Translations under genes and position numbers: made by a program
Notes under the pieces: model-generated
Databases searched by the model: none
What the model saw: only the letters and a program-made list of their open reading frames with translations
What the model was told of the DNA's origin: nothing
DNA from: Candidatus Gastranaerophilales bacterium
GTDB taxonomy: Bacteria; Cyanobacteriota; Vampirovibrionia; Gastranaerophilales; Gastranaerophilaceae
DNA: 64,000 bases
Assembly: GCA_947624325.1 (NCBI GenBank)
Contig: CANQJT010000001.1
Span: 186,001 to 250,000, forward strand
Direction of reading: 5' to 3'
Part shown: positions 42,717 through 52,587 of the stretch, piece after piece
Layout: each line of letters begins with the position of its first letter
Numbering within the stretch: the stretch's first letter is position 1

Positions 42717-44733
42717 CAAGTTCCGATTTTAAATTTTCAATTTCTTTTGACCAGTCAAATGCTTTTTTCTGGCGGACAATTTCAACACTTTTATACCATG
42801 GAGTAGTCTTTTTATCATTGAACCATCGCCATTCCGCAACTTTTGGCAAAAATAATTTTGTTTTAACACCAAGAGCGCCTGCCATATGAACAATTGATGA
42901 ATCAATTGTTATAAGCATATCAATACATTTTAACAGTGCCGCCGTATCACTGTAATCATTTATGTAATCTTTCAGATTGATTATATTATCTGTCTCATTC
43001 TCATTGTTCTCTATTTGAAAAGAATATAATTGAATATTTTTTAATTTTGTTAATTCATTGATATATTTATATGGGATTGCTCTGTTTCTGAATACATTTT
43101 TACTTCCCTGATAAAAAATACCAATTTTTAATTTATTTGTTTTAAATATATTTAACTTCTTATATTGTTTAATTTTATTATTATCTGCGGTTAAATACCC
43201 TTCTGAAAAAGGAATATTATTAAAATCCATATTAAGCGCATAGTTTGAATCCATAATTTGAAGTATAGTATCATAATTATCTGATTGTACTGACTTTGTG
43301 AAAATTTTAACATTCTTATAGTTATATTTTAAAATTTCAACAAGCTCTTTATCTGTTTGTATTGCAATATTTTTACATATGGCTTTTAAGTAAGGTATAT
43401 ATCTTGAATACATTATGGTATCACCCAGTCCGCAATTAGAGTATATTAAAACATTTTTATTCTCTAACTTTGAATTTTTTGTCCAGATTTTTTCCTTTAA
43501 ATGTTCAGGCATGGTAGTTTCTAAATATCTTTGCCCGTATAACTTCATCCCTTTTTCAAACTCTTTTTTTTGAAGATATATCATAGCAAGAGTTAATTTT
43601 GACTGCAAAGGTGAATTTGGATTTTTTACGATTTTTTTGAAAAGTCTTTCAGCTTCATCAATTTTTCCCATATATTTTAATGCAGTTGCTTTACAATGCT
43701 GAAAATTTAAATTATTTGGGGATATTTGTAATGCCTTTTCGTAATTTTTTAATGCAGTTCTGTATTTTCCCTCATCCATATAATTTGTACCCAGAATCAT
43801 ATATGCATCTGCACAATTCGGGTTGTTCATAAGCAATTTTTTTATAATTGTCTTACTTTTACTGTTTTTATATAAATCTCTGTACACCTGAGCAAGAGAC
43901 AAACATAATGTTTCTTCATTTGAAGAGATTTTATATGCTTTTTCAAGTAATTTTAAGCTTTCGTTTTTATTATTCTCTTTGTATAAAGATGCAAGATTAA
44001 CAAGCGAAGATACATGATTTGGATTTAATTTTAATGCATCAAGATAATTCTTTTCCGCTTCCTCTTTTTTATCTATCTTAGAATAATATATTGCAATATT
44101 GTAAAAATATAAGTATTCTTTATTATTAACCAAAATACATTTTTTAAGAGCTTCAATTGCCTCATTATAGTTTTTTTCAGACGAATAAATTTCAGAAATT
44201 AAAGAATTGACAGATTCGTCATTTGGATTTATTGCAATGGCTTTTAAGGCATACTCTTTTGCTTCGCTGTCTTTATTTAGTTCTTTATAAGTATTTGCAA
44301 GATTATATAATGCAGAAAAATGATTAGGATTTAAATTTAAAGCCATTTTATATGCATTAATTGACTTATTATAATTTTTAATCTGCTTATATGATAAACC
44401 CAATGAATAATAAATATCATCAGAGGGCGCTTCTTTTGCAATTCTTTCAAAAAGAATAATAGCCTTGTCAAATATTCCGGCTTCAAAGTATGCTTTGGCG
44501 AGATTGCCTGAAATATAAGCATTAGGTCTGAATATTACAGCTTTTGTCAGATATTTTATTGCTTCAACATACTTTTTTTGCGATATACAAAGCAAGCCAT
44601 ATAAATTTAAAATATTTATATCGTTTGGATTAATTTGAAGAAGCAGAGTATAGATTTCCTCTGCTTCTTTCAAATTGTTGTTTTTATGAAGTTTAAATGC
44701 TCTATCTGATAATTCTTTATATCTGCTGTCCAT
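42700..44733 (-). CDS. TPR protein with C-terminal glycosyltransferase-9-like domain
   Basis: A 677-residue protein: roughly twelve tetratricopeptide repeats (for example YYSLGLSYKQIKNYNKSINAYKMALNLNPNHFSALYN-type units, 34 residues each) in residues 5-400, then a GT-B-like region of about 270 residues. That region has IGIFYQGSKN, LKCIDMLITIDSSIVHMAGALGVKT and a C-terminal block with KVAEWRWF and TPWYKSVEIVRQ. Domain pairing is known from bacterial O-GlcNAc-transferase-like and heptosyltransferase-like proteins. It may glycosylate proteins or other acceptors in the cytosol. Confidence 0.8.
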   Translation of the reverse strand: MDSRYKELSDRAFKLHKNNNLKEAEEIYTLLLQINPNDINILNLYGLLCISQKKYVEAIKYLTKAVIFRPNAYISGNLAKAYFEAGIFDKAIILFERIAKEAPSDDIYYSLGLSYKQIKNYNKSINAYKMALNLNPNHFSALYNLANTYKELNKDSEAKEYALKAIAINPNDESVNSLISEIYSSEKNYNEAIEALKKCILVNNKEYLYFYNIAIYYSKIDKKEEAEKNYLDALKLNPNHVSSLVNLASLYKENNKNESLKLLEKAYKISSNEETLCLSLAQVYRDLYKNSKSKTIIKKLLMNNPNCADAYMILGTNYMDEGKYRTALKNYEKALQISPNNLNFQHCKATALKYMGKIDEAERLFKKIVKNPNSPLQSKLTLAMIYLQKKEFEKGMKLYGQRYLETTMPEHLKEKIWTKNSKLENKNVLIYSNCGLGDTIMYSRYIPYLKAICKNIAIQTDKELVEILKYNYKNVKIFTKSVQSDNYDTILQIMDSNYALNMDFNNIPFSEGYLTADNNKIKQYKKLNIFKTNKLKIGIFYQGSKNVFRNRAIPYKYINELTKLKNIQLYSFQIENNENETDNIINLKDYINDYSDTAALLKCIDMLITIDSSIVHMAGALGVKTKLFLPKVAEWRWFNDKKTTPWYKSVEIVRQKKAFDWSKEIENLKSELDEYKK

Positions 44734-44757
44734 GATTACATGATAGCATAAAATGAA

Positions 44758-47739
44758 TTATTGATTTACATCAGGCAGTTTATTTATGTCTAAACCTGCA
44801 ATATCAAGATAATCATAGCAAGGTCCTTTTTTACCCGGTTGAATCCAGCTGAAATCTTCATCAATAGAATCTCTTACCATTTGTTTATACTTTTCGGGAT
44901 TATCATAGAATATAGTTAAAGCTTTTTTCATAGCTTCATATATTTCATTTGAATCCGGATCTTTATCAGGAGTTGTCAGTATAGCATTATTCTTACCGTT
45001 TCTGTTAAGTGTATCAACAATACCGCCAACCGCTGTTGCAATTACCGGAGTTCCGAGAGCTAAGCTTTCGCTTTGTGTTAAACCGCACGGTTCAAATTTA
45101 GAAGACATTACAAAGAAATCACTTGATGCAGTTAGTGCTGCCATAGGAGCGTATCCTTTTGCGAATATTACTCTGTCGGAATCTTCTTTTGACAAGCTTT
45201 TATTTTTTAAATTAATAATATTGTAGCTTTGAGCATCATTTGGATTATCATCACCTGCCAAATAGAATATTGGTTTAGGTTTGCCTTTAAAATCTTTATC
45301 CCAATTGTTGTAAAGTGTTCTTATAGCATCCGATAGTATATCAATACCTTTTTGAGATACTAATCTTCCGCACGATGCAATTATTGGTGTATTTTTGAGT
45401 TCTTCATCAGAAAGGTTCGGAATAGTCATACCATTTTCCGTATCAACAAAAGTTAAATCGTTTTTAGGCGATGTTTTGGTTTCTGCAAACGGTTTAATAT
45501 AATTGTTATACAAATTAATTTTGTTTTTGATTCTTCTGTCAATTATTTCATCAGTTGTATTTTCTCTTTTGTATGTTTCAAGTTTTAATCCTGTTAAATC
45601 TTCTGTTTTAGCTTCGGTTCCTTCAATGGATAATTTCTTAAAGTCATTACCGTTAATAATACCTCTCATAGAACCGCTTTTATATTTTTGCTTTAATGCC
45701 CATTGAAGTTCATATGAAAGATTTGCATGCTTATCAGATATTAATTCTTTAGCATAATTATCAGATACAGGACAGAAGTAATCACTTAAACATATACCCA
45801 TATTTAAGAGGTTAGTGTGGTTTTCTGCTTCGTTGTCTTTATTAAGTATAAGAACATTATCAAGATTTTTTAATCCCGGATCTGTTTTATCTGTATCCGA
45901 TGCTCCGCATGTTGAGTTATCAACTATAATTTGTGCATATTTGTCAAATAATGTATTAATTATATTTGAAGTAGCTTCACGGCGCTGTCTGCTGTTGTTA
46001 TTACATTGGGTTGAACCTTGATATGTTGCATTGTGACCGATTGTTATAATATTAATGTTGCTTAATTTATTTGCTACATCTTTATCAAGTTCACGAAATT
46101 CTTTTTCAACGGGAGCTTTGTATCTTACAAGTGCAGCTATAGGTGATGCCTGCCAATCGTTAAGAATTAAACCATCCATTTTCGGTATGCTGTTAAGAAG
46201 TTTACTGTCATGTAATACTAAATTTTTAACAACACTCGGGAATTTTTGTTCTTCTTTATCGTCTTTCTTTTCTTTTTTTGCAGCTTCAGCATTTTCAGCA
46301 GCTTTAGCAGTTTCATCTTCCGTTGCTGTTTTTTCTTCACCTTCTTTAACTTCTGCTTGAGCTGTTGTTTCAGCAGCTTTTACTTCGCCATCTGCAGGCT
46401 GTGTATCTGCTGCTTTTACTTCACCTTCTGCAGTCTGGTTTTCAGCGGTTTTATCTGCGTTTTCAGTTCCTGCTGCTTTTTCTTTTTTCTTATCATCTTC
46501 ATCTTTTTTAGGTAATTCAACAATAGTTTTATCAATAGTTTCTCTTAATTTTGCAAATTCATATACAGCTTTTGAGAAAAATGCAAATTTTTCAGGTTCT
46601 TCTGATTTTGCACTTGTTGAGTAAATTGAACCGTTAAAATAGGTATCATTCTTAATAAATACTAATTGTTTTCCGTTATCATCAGCAAGGAAGATGTCAA
46701 CATCTTCAGTTTTTGATTTTCCTCCTTGGAAAGTATCAACTTGGAATGAAGCAACTTTTTTTACATCGTATATTTTGTCTTTATAACTGTATACATAATT
46801 GTCACCGTTTTTAACTAAGGCAGATACACCTTTTTGTAAATACATCGGGATAAATGTCGGCAGTTTAACACCTAATTCTTCGATGTTATTTTGAAGTGCA
46901 AGAGGAACACTGCCTAAGCCTCCTTCTTTTATAGGCTGAAATTCTGATGTAACAGACCATAAACAAGGATGTTCGCTTGTAATCGGTTTCTTTTCAGGAG
47001 CATATAATAAATATTTTTTACCTACTTCCTGTAATTGTGCAGCAAGTGCAGGGCTAATCGGGGTTTCGTTTGTCAGTAATTGGATTTTTTTAGAGTCATG
47101 CAAATATTTTTTTCCGAGATTATTTCCATCTAATAAATCTGATTTTGCTACATCACTAATAGCATCATCAACAGATTTTTTATCTTTTCGGAATTTATCT
47201 ATAACCTTATCAAGCTCTTTTTGTTCTTCTTCAGGGAGTTCAGTATCAACACCGTCAATTGTTTTATATGTTACTTTAGTATTATTCTCAGTTTTATCTT
47301 TATCTTTATCTTTATCATCAGATAATTTACCTACTTTATATGCACCTCCCGTAATACCTGCTATACCGATTATTGCCGCCCACATTTTTGCATCGGCTGC
47401 TTTACCCGTGTTTATAGAGTCTCTTATTCCGGTCATTGCCTCGCCATGACTTCTAACTTCTTTAGTAAGTTTTAGAACGTCTTGTGATAAATTATCAACC
47501 GTTTCTTTCAATAATTTAGTATTTTTATTGGATATATTATATGTTATTAATGCCGTAACAGGTATAGCAACTAATGGCAATACTATCGGTGCCGCTTTTT
47601 TCGCTGTATCAATAAACTTCTGTTTCTTAGTCTTCTCAATTGCCGTATTAGCTTGATTTTGTACTGTAACATTTTGTACTGCAGGTACGGTTGTTGTTCT
47701 AGCCGGTGCTGCCATGTTGGAAAATACCCCTGACGTCAT
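44758..47739 (-). CDS. Glycogen/starch synthase-like GT5 protein with membrane segment and acidic linker
   Basis: A 993-residue protein. I start it at ATG 47739 (MTSGVFSN) with AAGGGG upstream. Residues ~49-69 form a hydrophobic segment, suggesting a membrane anchor. The GT5 N-lobe begins LWSVTSEFQPIKEGGLGSVP (variant of KxGGLGDV). Residues ~405-497 are an Ala/Glu/Lys-rich low-complexity insertion. The C-lobe carries IIASCGRLVSQKGIDIL and FEPCGLTQSESLALGTPVI. Normal glycogen synthases have about 480 residues and are soluble. ADP-glucose-dependent glucan synthesis is likely; localisation is inferred. Confidence 0.8.
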   Translation of the reverse strand: MTSGVFSNMAAPARTTTVPAVQNVTVQNQANTAIEKTKKQKFIDTAKKAAPIVLPLVAIPVTALITYNISNKNTKLLKETVDNLSQDVLKLTKEVRSHGEAMTGIRDSINTGKAADAKMWAAIIGIAGITGGAYKVGKLSDDKDKDKDKTENNTKVTYKTIDGVDTELPEEEQKELDKVIDKFRKDKKSVDDAISDVAKSDLLDGNNLGKKYLHDSKKIQLLTNETPISPALAAQLQEVGKKYLLYAPEKKPITSEHPCLWSVTSEFQPIKEGGLGSVPLALQNNIEELGVKLPTFIPMYLQKGVSALVKNGDNYVYSYKDKIYDVKKVASFQVDTFQGGKSKTEDVDIFLADDNGKQLVFIKNDTYFNGSIYSTSAKSEEPEKFAFFSKAVYEFAKLRETIDKTIVELPKKDEDDKKKEKAAGTENADKTAENQTAEGEVKAADTQPADGEVKAAETTAQAEVKEGEEKTATEDETAKAAENAEAAKKEKKDDKEEQKFPSVVKNLVLHDSKLLNSIPKMDGLILNDWQASPIAALVRYKAPVEKEFRELDKDVANKLSNINIITIGHNATYQGSTQCNNNSRQRREATSNIINTLFDKYAQIIVDNSTCGASDTDKTDPGLKNLDNVLILNKDNEAENHTNLLNMGICLSDYFCPVSDNYAKELISDKHANLSYELQWALKQKYKSGSMRGIINGNDFKKLSIEGTEAKTEDLTGLKLETYKRENTTDEIIDRRIKNKINLYNNYIKPFAETKTSPKNDLTFVDTENGMTIPNLSDEELKNTPIIASCGRLVSQKGIDILSDAIRTLYNNWDKDFKGKPKPIFYLAGDDNPNDAQSYNIINLKNKSLSKEDSDRVIFAKGYAPMAALTASSDFFVMSSKFEPCGLTQSESLALGTPVIATAVGGIVDTLNRNGKNNAILTTPDKDPDSNEIYEAMKKALTIFYDNPEKYKQMVRDSIDEDFSWIQPGKKGPCYDYLDIAGLDINKLPDVNQ

Positions 47740-48289
47740 ATTTTTACCCCTTTTTTTAACACATTCATCCAAAACACGTAAAGCCTTTTTTTTGCTGGTT
47801 TTACACCTCATTATTAAGATATTGTTACATAATTTTGGAGACCTTTTATAATATACAACATTTTATAAAATTTGTTAAATATTTAATCTGGTGTCGCACT
47901 CTGCCACCGACTGTCTTGAAATTTCTTTTCGCTCGGGATTGTCGCTCGCTCGACTTCGTCTTGCACTCGCTTCACCCTCGCTTACCGGACTTGCGTCCGT
48001 CCGAAATTTCGTTCCTCGTCGCTGTACGAGTGCTCACCTTTTCAATATGCCACTCTCAAAATTTTACTCAGCTAACGCATACAGGCTCAGTCACACTCCG
48101 CTTCGCTTCGGATACAGGCTCACAATCTTCGCATTGCTTAGATGTTCGCTTTGTAATCCTCACTTCGTTGCGGTGCTTCGCTTTGTAACACCACTTTGTG
48201 GCTTATCGTAAAATTTTGTTCAGACAATGTTTTATTTATCATTCTTTCATTATAAAATATTTATGTAGATTAGTTTTACGGAAATATTT
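47740..48289. other. 550-bp intergenic region with CTTCG-rich island
   Basis: From about 47890 to 48215 the sequence is much richer in C/G than its surroundings and full of CTTCG/TTCGCT motifs on the + strand. All long readings through it are Ser/Leu/Arg-rich and look non-coding. No rRNA or tRNA signature was seen. The remaining ends are AT-rich and should hold promoters for the two divergent genes. Confidence 0.6.
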
Positions 48290-50107
48290 ATGAAATTAAA
48301 AAATACTCAAGCACTCACTTCATTTGAATACAGCTGGTTGTTAAAAAGGATTTTTCCTTATATTAAAAGATATTTAGGTCGTGTTATTCTTGGCTTTGTT
48401 ATTGCTATTCCCGTTGGACTTCTGGACGGGGTTGTATCTTTTGCACTTAAACCTTATATGGATTATGTCGCAGGAAAACAAAATTTGGTATTATACGGAC
48501 ATGAAATAAGCTATACAATTCTGGCAATTTCTATGCCGTTTGCAATAATATTTTTTGCAGTATTTCAGGGCTTATTAAGATATTTAAATTCATACTTAAC
48601 TGATTGGACTAGTATTAAGATTACCAATGCTGTTAAAACAGATTTATTTTCTAAGTTAGTTTATATGGATACTTCATTTTTTGATGAAAATTCCTCGGGA
48701 ATTATTATAAGCAGATATTTATCCGACCCTGATATTGCTTCAAGAGGTATTGTTGATCAAATTAAAACATTTATTATAAGTTTATTCGGGGCAGTTTCGT
48801 TAATAGTGGTTATGTTGTACAGTTCATGGAAACTTGCTCTTTTCGGTGTAATTGTTTTATCAATTGCATTTATGCCTGTATTATTAATAAGAAAAAAAAT
48901 CAAATCGGTTTCAAATAAAAGTACAGTAATAAGCGGTGAAATTACAACAATTATGAATGAAACATATTCAGGAAATAAAGTTGTAACAGCTTATAATCTT
49001 CAAGACAGGCAAAAACAATTATTTAATAAAGAAATTCAAAACAGTTTTGAAGTTTCAATTTCATTGACAAAAAGAGTCGGATGGATGTCGCCGATGATGT
49101 ATTTAATTGCATCTTTCGGTATTGCTATTGTTCTGTTTTACGGAACAAAACTTATTTATGACGGAAGTATGACAGCAGGCTCCTTTGCATCATTTGTTAC
49201 TTCTCTTATTTTATTGTATAAACCGGTTAAAACACTCGGAAATACTTTGACAGGTGTTCAAACTATATTTGTTGCAATGGGCAGGGTTTTTGAACTTTTT
49301 GATTATATCCCGACAATTAAAAATAGTGAAAATGCTGTTTCTGTTCCACCTATTACAAAAAATATAAAATTTAAAAATGTTTCATTCGGATATGTAGAGG
49401 ATGTTGATGTTTTAAAAAATATTTCACTTGAAGTAAAAAAAGGTGAAACATTGGCAATTGTTGGGAATTCAGGTGGCGGTAAGTCTACATTGGTTAACCT
49501 CATTCCAAGATTTTATGATGTTAAATCAGGTGAAATTCAATTTGATGATGTTAATATTCAAAACTTTAAAATTGAAGATTTAAGAAATAATATTTCTTTT
49601 GTTTTTCAAGATAATTTTCTGTTTACAGGGACAATTCGTGAAAATATAATGCTTGCATCAAATAATGCAACAGATACGGACTTGTATGATGTTTTAAAAG
49701 CTTCACATTTAGATGAAGTTATAAATTCTTTGCCCGATGGACTTGATACTGTACTTGGCGAAAGAGGACTTACACTTTCGGGAGGTCAAAGACAAAGAGT
49801 TGCCATCGCAAGAGCAATGATTAGAAATACACCCATAATTATACTTGATGAAGCAACATCAGCTTTGGATAATGAATCAGAGGCAATTGTTCAAAAGGCT
49901 TTGGATAATCTTATGCGTAATAAAACTGTATTTGTTATTGCTCACAGGCTTTCTACAATTAAAAATGCAGATAGAATTGCTGTTATTAATGATGGATGCC
50001 TTGTAGAACTCGGTACTCATGATGAATTAATGAAAATTGATAACGGACAATATAAACATTTGTACGAAATGCAGTTTAAAGCTTCTGATAAGGAATTTGT
50101 AAAATGA
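48290..50107 (+). CDS. MsbA-like ABC exporter (fused membrane and ATPase domains)
   Basis: A 605-residue half-transporter: six transmembrane segments in residues 25-320, then the ATPase with Walker [13 protein letters not shown]-loop [11 protein letters not shown], signature [14 protein letters not shown], Walker [12 protein letters not shown] and H-loop VIAHRLSTI. This resembles lipid A/polysaccharide-lipid flippases; it would act as a homodimer. The next gene overlaps its stop by four bases (ATGA), tying it to a nucleotide-sugar gene and to envelope glycan export. Confidence 0.9.
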   Translation: MKLKNTQALTSFEYSWLLKRIFPYIKRYLGRVILGFVIAIPVGLLDGVVSFALKPYMDYVAGKQNLVLYGHEISYTILAISMPFAIIFFAVFQGLLRYLNSYLTDWTSIKITNAVKTDLFSKLVYMDTSFFDENSSGIIISRYLSDPDIASRGIVDQIKTFIISLFGAVSLIVVMLYSSWKLALFGVIVLSIAFMPVLLIRKKIKSVSNKSTVISGEITTIMNETYSGNKVVTAYNLQDRQKQLFNKEIQNSFEVSISLTKRVGWMSPMMYLIASFGIAIVLFYGTKLIYDGSMTAGSFASFVTSLILLYKPVKTLGNTLTGVQTIFVAMGRVFELFDYIPTIKNSENAVSVPPITKNIKFKNVSFGYVEDVDVLKNISLEVKKGETLAIVGNSGGGKSTLVNLIPRFYDVKSGEIQFDDVNIQNFKIEDLRNNISFVFQDNFLFTGTIRENIMLASNNATDTDLYDVLKASHLDEVINSLPDGLDTVLGERGLTLSGGQRQRVAIARAMIRNTPIIILDEATSALDNESEAIVQKALDNLMRNKTVFVIAHRLSTIKNADRIAVINDGCLVELGTHDELMKIDNGQYKHLYEMQFKASDKEFVK

Positions 50108-51039
50108 AAAGAGTTTTAGTTACAGGCGGTGCAGGATTTATCGGTTCTCATTTATGTGAGAGACTTTTAAGTGAAGGTAATGATGTTATTTGTTTAGATA
50201 ATTACTTTACCGGTTCTAAAGATAATATCAGACATTTAATAGGTAATAACAGATTTGAACTGGTAAGACACGATATAATAAAAGATTTTTATGCAGAGGT
50301 TGATCAAATATATAATTTAGCTTGCCCGGCTTCTCCCGTACATTATCAATATAATCCGATTAAAACCGTAAAAACATCTGTCATCGGTGCAATAAACATG
50401 CTCGGTCTTGCTAAAAGATGCAGGGCAAGAATTTTACAAGCAAGTACAAGTGAAGTATACGGTGATCCTAAAATTCATCCGCAAATTGAAACATACTGGG
50501 GTAATGTAAATCCTATCGGAATCAGAAGCTGCTACGATGAAGGAAAAAGATGTGCAGAAACACTTATGATGGATTATCACAGACAAAATAATGTTGATAT
50601 AAGAATAGCCAGAATTTTTAATACATATGGCCCAAGAATGGCAATAAATGACGGAAGAGTCGTTTCTAATTTTATTGTTCAGGCATTAAAAAATGAACCG
50701 ATAACTGTATACGGTGACGGCAGTCAGACAAGATCATTTTGTTATGTATCGGATTTGGTTGATGCTCTTATTAAATTTATGAATAATGATAAAAACTTTA
50801 TAGGTCCGATTAATTTAGGTAATCCGAGAGAATTTACAATTCTTCAATTCGCAGAACTTATAATTAAACTTACAAATTCTAATTCAAAAATTGTTTTTGA
50901 AAAATTACCATCGGATGATCCTACTCAAAGAGAACCTGATATTTCTATTGCTAAAAATATTTTGAACTGGACTCCTACTGTCGACTTCGAAGAAGGTTTA
51001 AAATTAACTATTGATTATTTTTCTAAAATTATTGCCTGA
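50104..51039 (+). CDS. UDP-glucuronate decarboxylase (UDP-xylose synthase)
   Basis: A 311-residue SDR: NAD site [25 protein letters not shown], catalytic [31 protein letters not shown]. The pattern is that of bacterial UXS, forming UDP-xylose from UDP-glucuronate. Translationally coupled to the ABC exporter. A second UXS-like SDR lies at 5821-6897. Confidence 0.9.
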   Translation: MKRVLVTGGAGFIGSHLCERLLSEGNDVICLDNYFTGSKDNIRHLIGNNRFELVRHDIIKDFYAEVDQIYNLACPASPVHYQYNPIKTVKTSVIGAINMLGLAKRCRARILQASTSEVYGDPKIHPQIETYWGNVNPIGIRSCYDEGKRCAETLMMDYHRQNNVDIRIARIFNTYGPRMAINDGRVVSNFIVQALKNEPITVYGDGSQTRSFCYVSDLVDALIKFMNNDKNFIGPINLGNPREFTILQFAELIIKLTNSNSKIVFEKLPSDDPTQREPDISIAKNILNWTPTVDFEEGLKLTIDYFSKIIA

Positions 51040-51054
51040 AATATTGAATTTTAT

Positions 51055-51083
51055 TTGCTAGAAGCTTTAATATTTTGTATAAT
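51055..51083 (+). promoter_or_regulatory. Promoter immediately before the TPR gene
   Basis: TTGCTA (51055-51060), 17-bp spacer ending TTG, TATAAT (51078-51083). The predicted transcript start falls at or next to the ATG at 51090, so the mRNA may be leaderless. Confidence 0.6.
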
Positions 51084-51089
51084 AATGAT

Positions 51090-52160
51090 ATGAATGATGA
51101 AGAAAAAAAACAAATTACAAATGATTTAATAAAGAACATTGTTGATAATCCTAATAACTCAGAGTGTTACTTAAAGTTAGCAAATATCTATCTTAATGAT
51201 AATGAATTTGACAGAGCGATTAGTGTATATGAAAGTTTGCTCAACTTTGAGCCTTCTAATTATATTGCATTAACAAATTTGGGTAGTATTTATTTTTGTA
51301 AATTTGATTTTCAAAAGGCTGTTAATTACTATTCAAGAGCTGCTAATCTTGGAATTGATGATGTAACTGTATATTTTAATCTAGGTAATGCATATGCTGA
51401 ACTTGGTGAATTTAAGCAAGCTGTTTCTAATTACATTAAATCTTTAAACTTAGATAAAAATAATTATAAAGTATATTCTGCTATCGGTATGTTATATCAA
51501 GATCAGGAAAATTATGATGAGGCTCTCAGATATTATGAAAAGGCATTGATGTTAAATCCTGATTTAGCTGAAAATTATATTAATCTGGCTTTTGTTTTAA
51601 TGAAACTCGACAGATTTAATGATGCTGCGAACAACTTTAATATTGCATATAATTTGTCACCTGATTCATCCAAACTTTTATTATATGCTGCTAATGCATA
51701 TTCAGCCGCAATGGTTTATGATAAAGCAAATGAATATTTTGAAAAAATAATTGAAATAAACCCATCATATTATCAAACTTACCTTTGTTATGCTCTTTCT
51801 TGCTATGAGCAGAAAAATACTGATAAAGCAATTGAGTTATACAATACAGCAATAAGTCTTTGTCCTGATGTTATAAATGCTTATATTTTACTTGCTAATT
51901 TGTACTTTACTGAGAAAAAGTATGAACTTGCAGTTGAGTTATATAAGAAAGTTGTTGAAATTGAACCTTCTGATCCGGAGGCATATACTTTGCTCGGAAA
52001 TACATATGTTATGCTTAAGGATTTAAGGTCTGCAATCAATGTTTATAAACAATGTATTGATATTGATACTGATAATGATGAAATAAAATTAGTTTATGTT
52101 GAAATTGTTAATGAATTTATAAAAAATAAGAGTATGGAAGAGAATACAGATGCAGCCTGA
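51090..52160 (+). CDS. Tetratricopeptide-repeat protein
   Basis: A 356-residue protein that is almost wholly TPR: about nine to ten 34-residue repeats such as SNYIALTNLGSIYFCKFDF and ENYINLAFVLMKLDRF. No enzymatic domain. A start at TTG 51075 is possible but lies within the -10 box, so I prefer ATG 51090. The next gene overlaps its end by 11 bases. Probably a scaffold for protein complexes. Confidence 0.85.
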   Translation: MNDEEKKQITNDLIKNIVDNPNNSECYLKLANIYLNDNEFDRAISVYESLLNFEPSNYIALTNLGSIYFCKFDFQKAVNYYSRAANLGIDDVTVYFNLGNAYAELGEFKQAVSNYIKSLNLDKNNYKVYSAIGMLYQDQENYDEALRYYEKALMLNPDLAENYINLAFVLMKLDRFNDAANNFNIAYNLSPDSSKLLLYAANAYSAAMVYDKANEYFEKIIEINPSYYQTYLCYALSCYEQKNTDKAIELYNTAISLCPDVINAYILLANLYFTEKKYELAVELYKKVVEIEPSDPEAYTLLGNTYVMLKDLRSAINVYKQCIDIDTDNDEIKLVYVEIVNEFIKNKSMEENTDAA

Positions 52161-52587
52161 AACACAAAAAATTTTACCGATTGAAAAAATAATTTCCGTA
52201 CTGTCATATTTTAGTATGGGTGTTATTGGTTTTTTATGGATTATTTTTGCTTATTTATATAAAAGAAAACTGAAATTTTTTCTTATGTATAACATTTGCC
52301 AATCGATGGTTATATCTATATTTTTAGCTTTGCTGAGTATTGTTTTAAAACTTATGTTTATGGTGTTTTCACATATTAAAATATTAGATGCTTTTGCAGG
52401 AATATTAAATTATATTATTTCAATAAAAATAATAAGATTTACACAATTTTTCGGATTATCATTTAATATAATTGAATTAGTTTTATTTATATTACTTCTA
52501 TATCTTTCGATAGGGGTATGTTTCGGCAAATTGTTCTATGTGCCGGTATTAACAAAATTTATTCAGAAAGTTATGAAAAGATTTTAA
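52150..52587 (+). CDS. Small membrane protein, unrecognised
   Basis: A 145-residue protein with three to four hydrophobic segments (about 14-38, 45-75, 95-125). It starts inside the TPR gene, overlapping by 11 bases, so expression is coupled. It resembles Tic20-like or small integral proteins only in topology. No family assigned. Confidence 0.6.
   Translation: MQPETQKILPIEKIISVLSYFSMGVIGFLWIIFAYLYKRKLKFFLMYNICQSMVISIFLALLSIVLKLMFMVFSHIKILDAFAGILNYIISIKIIRFTQFFGLSFNIIELVLFILLLYLSIGVCFGKLFYVPVLTKFIQKVMKRF

Noticed and set aside
47835-48211. Two overlapping frames of 106-117 codons in the CTTCG-rich island
   Set aside because: Ser/Leu/Arg-rich, different frames equally open, no ribosome site; treated as non-coding.
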